A stretch of 64,000 nt of DNA. It comes from Phorcus lineatus. Its lineage: Eukaryota > Mollusca > Gastropoda > Trochida > Trochidae. Shown here in pieces: positions 37,056 to 48,612 of the stretch (position 1 is its first letter; each line of letters begins with the position of its first letter). Made by a program: the position numbers and the translations under genes. The notes under the pieces were generated by a model that saw only the letters and a list, made by a program, of their open reading frames with translations, was not told the DNA's origin and did not search any database. The stretch lies in contig OV121098.1 in assembly GCA_921293015.1 (NCBI GenBank), positions 18,562,161-18,626,160 of the forward strand. Reading direction: 5' to 3'.

Positions 37056-38507
37056 TTACAAGATCACCATGGTCATCAACAAGATCACAATGGTCATTAA
37101 CAAGATCACAATGGTCATTAGCAAGATCACCATGGTCATTAACAAGATCACCATGGTCATCAACAAGATCACCATGGTCATCAACAAGATCACAATGGTC
37201 ATTAGCAAGATCACCATGGTCATTAACAAGATCACCATGGTCATCAACAAGATCACCATGGTCATCAACAAGATCACCATGGTCATTAACAAGATCACCA
37301 TGGTCATTAACAAGATCACCATGGTCATTAGCAAGATCACCATGGTCATTAGCAAGATCACCATGGTCATTAGCAAGATCACCATGGTCATTAGCAAGAT
37401 CACCATGGTCATCAACAAGATCACCATGGTCATCAACAAGATCACCATGGTCATCAACAAGATCACCATGGTCATCAACAAGATCACCATGGTCATCAAC
37501 AAGATCACCATGGTCATCAACAAGATCACCATGGTCATTAGCAAGATCACCATGGTCATTAACAAGATCACCATGGTCATCAACAAGATCACAATGGTCA
37601 TTAGCAAGATCACCATGGTCATTAACAAGATCACCATGGTCATCAACAAGATCACCATGGTCATCAACAAGATCACCATGGTCATTAACAAGATCACCAT
37701 GGTCATTAACAAGATCACCATGGTCATTAGCAAGATCACCATGGTCATTAGCAAGATCACCATGGTCATCAACAAGATCACCATGGTCATTAGCAAGATC
37801 ACCATGGTCATCAACAAGATCACCATGGTCATCAACAAGATCACCATGGTCATCAACAAGATCACCATGGTCATCAACAAGATCACCATGGTCATCAACA
37901 AGATCACCATGGTCATCAACAAGATCACCATGGTCATTAGCAAGATCACCATGGTCATCAACAAGATCACCATGGTCATCAACAAGATCACAATGGTCAT
38001 TAGCAAGATCACCATGGTCATTAACAAGATCACCATGGTCATCAACAAGATCACCATGGTCATCAACAAGATCACCATGGTCATTAACAAGATCACCATG
38101 GTCATTAACAAGATCACCATGGTCATTAGCAAGATCACCATGGTCATTAGCAAGATCACCATGGTCATCAACAAGATCACCATGGTCATTAGCAAGATCA
38201 CCATGGTCATCAACAAGATCACCATGGTCATCAACAAGATCACCATGGTCATCAACAAGATCACCATGGTCATCAACAAGATCACCATGGTCATCAACAA
38301 GATCACCATGGTCATCAACAAGATCACCATGGTCATTAGCAAGATCACCATGGTCATCAACAAGATCACCATGGTCATCAACAAGATCACCATGGTCATT
38401 AGCAAGATCACCATGGTCATCAACAAGATCACCATGGTCATCAACAAGATCACCATGGTCATCAACAAGATCACCATGGTCATCAACAACATCACCATGG
38501 TCCATTA
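37056..38507. repeat. 21-bp satellite-like array with 399-bp higher-order repeat
   Basis: About 69 head-to-tail 21-bp units, AAGATCACCATGGTCATC plus AAC, with variants TTAAC and TTAGC at the 3' end and a rarer CAATGG version. Almost every unit carries CCATGG and GATC. The CACAATGG variant at 37191, 37590 and 37989 is spaced exactly 399 bp (19 units) apart, with a similar order of variants around it. Frames of 480-523 codons are open on both strands (minus: heptapeptide DHGDLVD; plus: MVINKIT) because the unit is seven codons without a stop. No gene is called. Confidence 0.97.
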
Positions 38508-39685
38508 CTATTTACTATCATCATCTAAATCATCACCTACAATCACTACTAACAATCACCACTTAAATCTATTAAGTAGTGCTAATCACAAGGCAGGTAA
38601 CAGTAGCCCCCATCTTGCTGTCATTGTGATATCTCCCTAGCAGTGATATGTTTATTGTGCGGAGCGATGCTAACCCTCTTCCAACACTCCACATCATCAT
38701 GTAATTAGTCCCAGCATGCAGTTGAGCAGGCTGTACACAGTTATCTATGCTGAGAAGAAGACACAGAGCACTGTTAGAGCAAGTAAAAACTGGAGAGGAC
38801 CACCTAGACTGATAATTACGAGAGAGAGTTGATCTCGAGCGGAGTGTGATACTGCAGATAGGCTGGTGGGAGACAGGTAAAGAAGAGGACCAACTGTGCA
38901 AACCTGATATGTTCCCCCTCTCATACCCCAACCCTCCCCTTCTCCCATCTATTTTCCAACCAAACTGTAAGAGAGAAAATCATTCTCTTTACTCAACATC
39001 TCAAATATTTTAAAATTTATTTAAGGACATAGGATAGATATGTGTTAGATTCTATCAAGTGTGTCCTTCACATCTCCCATGGCTAGTTGTCCAGCTGATG
39101 ATTCTGTGAAACCTGTTAGCTTTACCTGCAGAGGGTGCACAACTGAAAGGAAACTGCAATAAGCTCCAATGTAGGTATCAACACAAGCTGAGTTGGAAAG
39201 ACTGGGTTGATCCTCTGATTTCTGGATCAAGTACCCCTCAGCCCGTAGGTTAGACTACCCGTAGGTTAATAGTTTTTCCATAGTTTTCTCTTGCCCAGCT
39301 TTCAGGTCTTACAATACTTACGTTTAAGCTTCCCCCAATCCCTCTCATGTAAGAAGCAAGGTAAGAAAAGGCTCCCAGTTCCCCAATTCCCCATTGTGCA
39401 CTCCCCTCCCATTCCCCACCAATACTTTAACCCCCCCCCCCCGGCAAACTTCCTCCTCCCTCTATCACGACACACAATAGACTCCACATTTGTTGCCCCA
39501 GCTAATCATAGAAATATCACATCCATCCTGCAAATGAGCTGTGCTTTTCTCTAGAGCCTAATCTAATAGTGCAGATAAGAAAGAGAGAGTTTCTTCTCCC
39601 TCTCACACAGAGAATAGACCCATGATAACTGTGATGACAGAGAGGCGAACTCATAGGTAGAAGATAGTGATAAGTCAGTCTCACA
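38508..39685. other. Non-coding DNA with a C12 run
   Basis: No supportable gene. Minus-strand frames of up to 119 codons at 38572-38931 show no recognisable domain. A run of 12 C lies at 39431-39442. Confidence 0.4.
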
Positions 39686-40347
39686 GTAGAGGATAGTATA
39701 ACTCGGGTAGAAGATAGAGGATGGTATAACTCAGGGTAGTAGATAGAGGATGGTATAACTCAGTGCAGCAGTATATATTCAATGTAGCAGATAGAGAATA
39801 GTATAACTTGGTGTGGCAGATAGAGAATAGTATAACTTGGTGTGGCAGTATACTCAGTATAGCATATAGAGGACAGTATAACTCAGTGTAGCAGATAGAG
39901 AATAGTATAACTCAATGTAGCAGATAGAGAATAGTATAACTCAGTGTAGCAGGTAGAGGACAGTATAACTCAGTGTAGCAGATAGAGGATATTATAACTC
40001 AGTGTAGCAGATAGAGAATAGTATAACTCAGTGTAGCAGATAGAGGACAGTATAACTCAGTGTAGCAGGTAGAGGACAGTATAACTCAGTGTAGCAGGTA
40101 GAGGACAGTATAACTCAGTGTAGCAGGTAGAGGACAGTATAACTCAGTGTAGCAGGTAGAGGACAGTATAACTCAGTGTAGCAGGTAGAGGACAGTATAA
40201 CTCAGTGTAGCAGGTAGAGGACAGTATAACTCAGTGTAGCAGGTAGAGGACAGTATAACTCAGTGTAGCAGGTAGAGGACAGTATAACTCAGTGTAGCAG
40301 ATAGAGGACAGTATAACTCAGTGTAGCAGGTAGAGAATAGTATAACA
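39686..40347. repeat. 29-bp minisatellite (about 23 copies)
   Basis: Units of 29 bp built on CAGTATAACTCAGTGTAGCA plus GGTAGAGGA. Copies from about 40040 to 40330 are nearly identical. Those before 39960 vary in sequence and length, so homogenisation is strongest at the right end. Confidence 0.95.
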
Positions 40348-42830
40348 TAAGCGGAAAACTGCTAACTCAAGCTCTTGGACAGATGGGTTCTGGCAAGGGA
40401 ATTAAGGTTTGCACTAGGTTTAGGATTAGGACAAATAAAAAGCTTGAATCAAGTATTCACATGCAATTATCAGGATTAGAATCAAATACCCATTAATTTT
40501 GAAGAAAACAAAGTGTAAGAATATGATGAGTTGCATGGTAAATCCATAAAGACGATGAGCAGTTGTAGTAAGTGTCATGATCAGTCTGCTGCTCAATGAA
40601 GGATTGTGAGTCAATCAGGAGTATCAACTACCAGTGAGCCTTGTGAGCCATATGTTTTATGAAAAAGGCTTTTCAATCTTGGTACTTGATTCTTCAAACA
40701 GGACTGAACTCAAACCACCCAAGCCGTCCGAATCCATGTTGTAAAGAGTGCTGCAATGTCCAACATTGAAGGATCCCTTGTGAATATTCAGCACTTCAGT
40801 GAGTAAATGTGGAGACAGGGTACTGATTCACAAGACTGGTCACAGGCTAACTCTCAAGCCATGAAGTCAATTTTAATGTTGTGGAAACTTCTCTATTCAT
40901 CAATTACTGTTTTTCTTTTTAAAATTTAGCATTTTCAAAAGGATATGTTGAAGTAATGAAGTCACAGGACTGCTAATTGTTTGAGTTGTTAGACCACTCT
41001 GACAGAGTCCCAGCATTCCAAATGGTTTGTGTCCATGAGAGCACTAATCTAAGTGCCTGCGTACACAAGTGCCATTCAGGCCTGGGCACTCAATTAGCAC
41101 TTCGTCAATACCGCTGAAGGATTTGGCGCGCTGCCACTTCAGCCAGGTGCTGTGGAGACATCGCTACCTGTAACAAGTTTACCTGGGGTCTGTTCAGAAC
41201 AGCCAATCTCTTGAGTGCAGCTTCAGTATTTAATTGGCCACAGCTCAATCTGAATGGGAAAAATTATTAGGAAAGTTATTTTTTCCTTTATAACTAAACA
41301 TAAGAGAATTGTTTGATAACTGATGGACTTTTATATGGAGAAAATTGTAAATGAAAAAAAAAAAATGCTATCAAATGATCTCTTATGGTATGATGATGAT
41401 AAATATTTAGGTTGTTCTAAGCGCAATGGAGCTGTTCCTGTGATTATACTTTTAAGATTCCCAGTGGCCTATCAACAGCATTTGATTACCATGGGCAGTC
41501 CATGCCACACCATACGATAAGTTAAAGGATAACACAAAGATTCTTTTAATGAAATATCACAGTAAGGTCTTGTTACTGCTTGTGTGTGAGTGAGCAGCTA
41601 GCAATGGCAAAAACTGGTACAAAGGTGGCACCAATAGTGTTCACTAAGTTCTGCCCTTCATGAACACACCTGTAACAAGTTTGCACCTGTGTGAGATGCA
41701 GGTAATAAGCATTGATCCTGGTATCAATCAGCACAATATACCCACTTAGTTTCCAAACCTAATCTTATTGTGATCACCCTGGCATATTGCACCAGGGATG
41801 TCCGCACAAAGAAATCCGACAAACACACTGTACGCAGTGACTGTGATCACCGCGAGCAACACGAGAAGTCCTCGTAAAGTCTACATTATGATTGGCGTGA
41901 TTCACCTTCTGATATTGATTCTCAAGTCGAAATTATTTAAATGAAGTTTGTCTGAATATGTCAAGGTTATCGATTTTACAGCAATTTTACTTCTGAAGTA
42001 GTGAAATCAATTAGGTATTTCTGGAAGTTATGGGCCAAGATGCCTGTTCACTTTGATTGGACTGTTGGACAGGTTTAACATGGCCAAAAAAGTAAGGTCA
42101 TTTTTTCTAGTAATACCGTTGCTTGAGCCTGATTGATCAGTTCAACACTTTATTACTTCAGTTTGTGGGAATTAATATTTTGAATTATCAAATAAATTTG
42201 GAAAATCTCTCAATTTAAAAATAATCTGGATGAGTTTTATGATATATTCTATTTGAGGTGGAAATAATTCAATTATTTCATTTCAATGTCATAAAGGTAT
42301 TGCATTTATCAATTTCCATTTTTATCAATTTGAGTGACTTGTTATCACACTTTGTATCAATTTGATTGGCTGCTTTTCATAAACTTGGAAGAACAATTTG
42401 AATAGTCATAACAGACAACTTTCAAATTTAAAAGTTGTTCCTTGCCTTGCAGTAATGACAGTTTGATCTTGATTCACCTCATAGTTTCCTTAGTTTCTTG
42501 ATGAAGACAAACTCATTACAACAGCTCGTTCAAAAAGGGATTGATCATTGGCAGTAGAGTAGAGAAATGCTTACATCTAATCCAAATATAAGTTGTGTGC
42601 AATGTGTGTCATAAATCCAGATTTATCCAAGTTAAGTTAAAGTTCACACCAACCTGGAGAGATTGCTTATTCTTCGCTTCTTCGCAATTTCATTATCCAC
42701 ATGAATATTGAAAATATTGCAAATAAAGTTAAAAAAACTTACCCGAGCTACCTGGAAATGGTCCCTTTACTAGCTGATAGTCCTGCCTTCTCGCCTCCAT
42801 AGCAACTGAAAAGTTGCTTTTCTTTACTTA
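40348..42830. other. AT-rich non-coding DNA
   Basis: No gene, RNA or tandem repeat that I can support. Confidence 0.45.
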
Positions 42831-44263
42831 TTGCGTTTGATATGCACTTTTAGTTTTGGTTTTTACCGAGGCGCTAGTCGAAGTGGCCTGACTGAGAATA
42901 GAAAACTCAATAGGGGCCTGTCACATGAAAACTGTGATCAACCTTTCGGTGGTACAAGTCAATCTGGTTCTGACTCAGTCAGTCAAAAAACAGTCAGCTC
43001 GGGATCAGAGGACATACCATGTACGTAGCCCACCCTCCTGCCACCCGCCAAAAAGGCAATCTTCCAGCTTCACAATTAAATGGAAAGTGAAGATGGAATC
43101 TGAAAAGCTGGGCCTGATAGCCAGTTGAGGACAACCAACAGATCACAACTTAGGCTAGTCTTCCTCACAATAAGCCGCATTCTGCCTTGTCCACCAAGAA
43201 CCTAAACCGATCCTAAAACCGTACCATCAACAGGGATGTGGGATGTAGCCGTTGCGCAATTGCTGCCCATGAGGGAAGTGTCCGTCTGAACTGTGAGAGA
43301 TAGGGCCGGAAGCTAGACATTTTCTTGACCTTGGTCCTCCAGAACAGTTGGGATGTCAACTTGCCCCTTGACCTGGTTGCTTGAGCTGGTACCAACATCA
43401 GTTTTATGAACACCCTTTGCCTGGAACACCCTTTTCAACCCTCCCCCTGACCCCTAGCTTGCACATTGAGGTAAGCATTTGCAATGATGGATGTCAAAGC
43501 TTCTTCGGTTTTGGCTTCTCCCACAGGACCTTTGTCTCTAAGAGGGAGTTACCTGAGGGAGTTAGGGAGTTGTTTTGTCCCAGGAAAAAAAAGCGTGTCC
43601 CCCAACCGAAAAGGCAAGCAGCTTCTCCTGAGGCTTTGGAGTACTCTAACAGCCATTGGCAGCACATGCTCATCAACTGGATGAAGCAGCTATGCAAGCT
43701 GTCCTTGGTTAGGAAACTTTGCACCTCAACTAACTGTCTGCTAAGCCCCAAAGAATCAGGCTCATGCTCCGTCTAATCAGCTTCTGCTGCAAGGCAGTCA
43801 GGAAGGCTGAGTTAACACTGATCAGAAGCTGCTGGCTAGCCCTCCTGGAAACTCAGGCATGCTGCCTTCAGCGTCTGACCACATAGCAGATCTCATTTGA
43901 TCTACAAGTAAAAGATTAATCTGATCCATTGTTACTGCAGGTATGGGTGTGATTGTGGGTATGGGTGTGATAGTGGGTATGAAAGTGCTAAAAGTAGAAA
44001 CTGGAGCACTTTCAGAGACCTTCTGCTGCCTCTCCATTGCCGCCTTAGAGGGAGCTGAGGAAGAGGCCGACAAAGAGAAAGAAAGAATCGAATCGCAACT
44101 GAAAGCAGCGAAACGACCACAGTAACAGACGAAATCGCATCACAATATTGCGATCTGCATCTAAAAAATACGAAATAGCATCATTCAAGCGGTGATCAGC
44201 ACTTTAAACGTGCGATAGCGCAAAATGAAACACTGATCAGAAGCTGCTGGCTAGCCCTCCTGG
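42831..44263. other. Less AT-rich region with broken coding-like frames
   Basis: This stretch stands out from its surroundings by higher GC and by several overlapping frames on both strands: plus 43381-43776 (131 codons), minus 43494-43751 (85), minus 43822-44073 (83, ending GGLASSF then stop). None starts in a good context and none has a domain I recognise. The same 35 bases, beginning AACACTGATCAGAAGCTGC, occur at 43814-43848 and 44229-44263. An 18-bp GTATGGGTGTGAT-type motif repeats near 43940-43980. The best reading is a decayed mobile-element interior of unknown class; the coding strand is undecided. Confidence 0.35.
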
Positions 44264-45990
44264 GAAAAAAGTGAAGACTCCGTCCATCCGTCCGTAAACT
44301 TTTCACTTTTTCGACTTGTTCTCCAGAACCAATGACTCTAGAGAGCTGAAATTTTATGTGCATACTCCTTGGCAAATGGGGATTCTAAATTGTAGATTTT
44401 GTGACCCCATGACCGCAAATGGGGTCACAAGGGTCAAAACCTTAAAAATCTATTTTAATCTTCTTCTCCAGTTCCAAAAGGTCCAGAGAGCTGAAAAGTT
44501 GTGTGAAAACTCCTTGGGCACTGGAAATTCTAGATTGTAGATTTTGTGACCCCATGACCCCAAATGAGGTCAGAGGGGTCAAAACATGAAAAGCCTATTT
44601 TCATCTTCTTCTCCAGTTCCAAAAGGTCCAGAGAGCTGAATAGTTGTGTGTAGACTCCTTGGGCACTGGAGATTCTAAATTGTAGGTTTGGTGACCCCAT
44701 GACCCCAAATGGGGTCACAGGGGTCAAAACCTGAAAAACCTAATTTCATCTTCTTCTCCAGTTCCAAAAGGTCTAGAGAGCTGAAAAGGTGTGTGTAGAC
44801 TCCTTGGCCAACGGGGATTCTAAATTGTAGGTTTGGTGACCCCATGACGCCAAATGGGGTCACAGGGGTCAAAACCTAAAAAACCTAATTTCATCTTTTT
44901 CCCTAGTTCCAAAAGGTCCAGAGAGCTGAAAAGTTGTGTGTAGACTCCTTGGGCACTGGAGATTCTAAATTGTAGATTTTGTGACCCCATGAATCCCAAA
45001 TGAGGTCACAGGGGTCAAAACATGAAAAACCTATTTTCATCTTCTTCTCCAGTTCCAAAAGGTCTAGAGAGCTGAATAGTTGTGTGTAGACCCCTTGGAC
45101 ACTGGAGATTCTAAATTGTAGGTTTGGTGACCCCATGACCCCAAATGGGGTCACAGGGGTCAAAACCTAAAACACCTAATTTCATCTTCTTCTCCAGTTC
45201 CAAAAGGTCTAGAGAGCTGAAAAGGTGTGTGTAGACTCCTTGGCCAACGGGGATTCTAAATTGTAGGTTTGGTGACCCCATGATGCCAAATGGGGTCACA
45301 GGGGTCAAAACCTAAAAAACCTAATTTAGTCTTTTTCCCTAGTTCAAAAAGGTCTAGAGAGCTGAAAAGGTGTGTAGACTCCTTGGGCACTGGAGATTCA
45401 TCTTTTTCCCTAGTTCCAAAAGGTCTAGAGAGCTGAAAAGGTGTGTGAAGACTCCTTGGACACTGGGGATTCTAAATTGTAGGTTTGGTGACCCCATGAC
45501 GCCAAATGGGGTCACAGGGGTCAAAACCTAAAAAACCTAATTTAGTCTTTTTCCCTAGTTCAAAAAGGTCTAGAGAGCTGAAAAGGTGTGTGTAGACTCC
45601 TTGGCCAACAGGGATTCTAAATTGTAGGTTTGGTGACCGCATGACGCCAAATGGGGTCACAGGGGTCAAAACCTAAAAAACCTAATTTCATCTTTTTCCC
45701 TAGTTCCAAAAGGTCTAGAGAGCTGAAAAATTGTGTGAAGACTCCTTGGACACTGGGGATTCTAAATTGTAGGTTTGGTGACCACTTGACCCCAAATGGG
45801 GTCACAGGGGTCAAAACCTTAAAATCCTACTTTCATCTTCTCCAGTTCCAAAAGGTCTTGATAGCTTAATAGTTGTGTGTAGACTCCTTGGACAATGGGG
45901 ATTCTGAATTGTAGGTTCAGTGACCCCTTGACCCCAAATGGGCAAAGGGCCTTTTTTATTTGATTGTGAATAACTCGGACATTGGGACAG
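44264..45990. repeat. 145-bp tandem array (about 11 units)
   Basis: AGTTCCAAAAGG or its AGTTCAAAAAGG variant starts units at 44470, 44615, 44760, 44905, 45051, 45196, 45341, 45412 (after a 71-bp truncated unit), 45557, 45702 and 45844. Each full unit has the AGAGAGCTGAAAAG, GTGTGTAGACTCCTTGG and GATTCTAAATTGTAGGTTT blocks and then a strong hairpin of TGACCCC and GGGGTCA blocks. Before the array, CCGTCCATCCGTCCGTAAAC (44281) looks like the start of the parent element. Minus-strand frames of 65 codons recur once per unit (beginning MTPVTPFG); 145 is not divisible by three, so they cannot fuse into one protein. Confidence 0.95.
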
Positions 45991-46990
45991 GCTATCTTTC
46001 CTACACTGCCCATGACCCCATGGTCTAAACCACAACACCTATTTCTATCAAAAGTCTGATGAGCTACAGAGCCCATGGCTCTATTTTTATTATATTTATC
46101 ATATAGTTTTAAGGGTATAATTTCACAGGTTAAAATTATTTTTGTTATTTGAATCTATGAAACATGATAAAATCAAAGATGATTTATCAACCAAAATCTG
46201 AAAACCAATACTTGTGAGGAAAAAAATAGGATCACGAATAATGATAGAGAAGTTTTAATCAATAACAACTTATTTATACAAAATAAACATGTAGGCTGTT
46301 TATGAGACATAGATAATTGCATGATAAAGATAGCACTAGCTATACTAAATGGCATTAATTGGTTTTTCTCTCCTCTGGCTATCCTGTCAAGTAGAGATGT
46401 GAAGTTATCACTAGAAAGTTTGATTAGTTTGATGGTAGACTGACTAACTCAGTGGTAGAGAGACAGGCTCAGCAGTGGGCAGATCAGAAAAGCAGTGAAC
46501 AGATCACTTCAACAATAGCTGTGTGACATAGAAACGGGCCAGTTTAGCAATATAGACATTCCAACTCAGTTTTAGAAATATGAAGGGCTCAACTTCACAG
46601 ATAACAGCTCAGCAATGGACAAAGCAGTCTGACACACTTGGTGTGGCTCAACTGTTTCCTTAGTGCCTCTGGTCCATGAAACTAAGCCCATGTTTCACAC
46701 TAACGTTGATGGACCCCACTAGAGATGCATGTCACTTCAGATCTCCATCAACCAAGAGGACCAGTCTATCAGACCAGGATGACCTGGGTTCAAGGGGAAC
46801 ATGGAGGTTCTGTTGCTATAACTGGGGGAATATTGCTTCCTAGGCCTGGTTTGTAGCTCGTCAATGCTAGTATTGGTTATAGAGATTGACAAGGCGTAAA
46901 ACTACATTTGGATTCACATTTCATGCCCCTGTGGCTGAGGGGAGCAATTTAAAGAATTGCTGCTTCAGAGACAGAATGCCTTGTCTGTGA
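45991..46990. other. Non-coding DNA
   Basis: No supportable gene or repeat. The stretch 46720-46800 has a weak GGTTCAAGG B-box-like string only. Confidence 0.45.
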
Positions 46991-47104
46991 GGGAATACCT
47001 CTCTCCAATATCTCTCTCTGTCTCTCTTAGTCTCTGTCTCTCTATTTCCGTCTCTCTCTTTCTGTCCCTCTCTCTGTCTCTCTCTTTCTCTCTCTGTCTC
47101 TATC
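46991..47104. repeat. CT-rich microsatellite
   Basis: Imperfect (TCTC)n with TGTC interruptions. The plus strand is nearly pure pyrimidine. Confidence 0.92.
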
Positions 47105-47876
47105 GAGAACTAGCAAGATACAGATCCCCAGTAAGTACAACATTGATATAAGGTTTTGACTGTGTTTTTGTCAAAAACATTAAAAAAAACCCACATCAGC
47201 CTAAGGTTAAAATAACTTAATCTCTGTATCTTAGTATAATCTGAAAAAATACATTACCTCATACTATTAGAAACAATATGTGTAAATCTAAATTTTTTTC
47301 AGATTTGAAATAAGATTTACAATACATGATAGGGAAATATTGAAATACGAAATACTAAAATTTTAGTAAATACAAACTATAATGAAAAAGGATTAGCAAA
47401 CAGCTTATATTAATGCTTCTTCTAATACAAACATAACAAATAAGGTTATAAGTACATTTATGGAAATACATTTTAACTACGCATGTCAAAATAATGACTT
47501 AATTGCACAAGTATTACAGTCTATAATTCATATCATTTTTTATACTGAACTTGTGATCGAAGACAAAGAAAATGAAGTTTAGACGGGAATCTAAGAAAAT
47601 CTGTAAGTTTCATTTATGTAATGATAATGATAAACTGATTCAATAGGGACATATTGGAGAGTTGTACATCACTCACAAGCAATGATCTCAACAAGTTATT
47701 GAAATCTGAGCCTTTCGACATTTCATAAGTTTATTCATAATAACTGTCAAATACTCAAATTGATATTCATGCATTACACTTTTTCTTACCGGTACTTACT
47801 TAAAATGAATTATCTTGTAATTTTATTAGCTGTATCTCTATGTTTTTTTTAAGATTTCATCGGGGCAGGTAAACAT
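47105..47876. other. AT-rich spacer
   Basis: No gene, RNA or repeat that I can support. Confidence 0.5.
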
Positions 47877-48612
47877 TGACAATTGGTGTAAACAGTGCAT
47901 GGAGAGACAGATACATTGACACTTGGTGTAAGCGGTAGAGAGACAGAGACATTGACACTTAGTGTAAGCGGTAGAGAGACAGATACATTGACACTTAGTG
48001 TAAGCGGTAGAGAGACAGATACATTGACACTTAGAGTAAGCGGTAGAGAGACAGATACATTGACACTTAGTGTAAGCGGTAGAGAGACAGATACATTGAC
48101 ACTTAGTGTAAGCGGTAGAGAGACAGATACATTGACACTTAGAGTAAGCGGTAGAGAGACAGATACATTGACACTTAGTGTAAGCGGTAGAGAGACAGAT
48201 ACATTGACACTTAGTGTAAGCGGTAGAGAGACAGATACATTGACACTTAGAGTAAGCGGTAGAGAGACAAATACATTGACACTTAGTGTAAGCGGTAGAG
48301 AGACAGATACATTGACACTTGGTGTGAGCAGTAGAGAGACAAAGACATTGACAATTGGTGTAAACAGTGGAGAGACCGATACATTGACACTTAGTGTAAG
48401 CGGCAGAGAGACAGATACATTGACACTTGGTGTAAGCGGTAGAGAGACAGATACATTGACACTCGGTGTAAACAGTGGAGAGACATACATTGACAATTGG
48501 TGTAAGCGGTAGAGAGACAGATACATTGACACTTGGTGTAAACAGTGGAGAGACATACATTGACACTTGGTGTAAGCGGTTGAGGGACAAAGATACATTG
48601 ACACTTGCTGTA
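47877..48612. repeat. 36-bp minisatellite (about 20 copies) with 108-bp subperiod
   Basis: Units of 36 bp built on GGTAGAGAGACAGATACATT then GACACTTAGTGTAAGC. The variant TTAGAGTAAG occurs at about 48031, 48139 and 48247, exactly 108 bp (three units) apart, so trimers were amplified. Some right-hand units are shorter. Frames of 205-302 codons open on both strands because 36 is divisible by three; they are not treated as genes. Confidence 0.96.

Noticed and set aside
37056..38507. CRISPR-like regular repeats
   Set aside because: Units are contiguous with no unique spacers, and the context is eukaryotic.
36955..38640. Open frames of 480-523 codons on both strands
   Set aside because: They are translations of a 21-bp stop-free repeat (seven codons) in several phases. 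There is no non-repeat domain, and flanks contribute only short tails.
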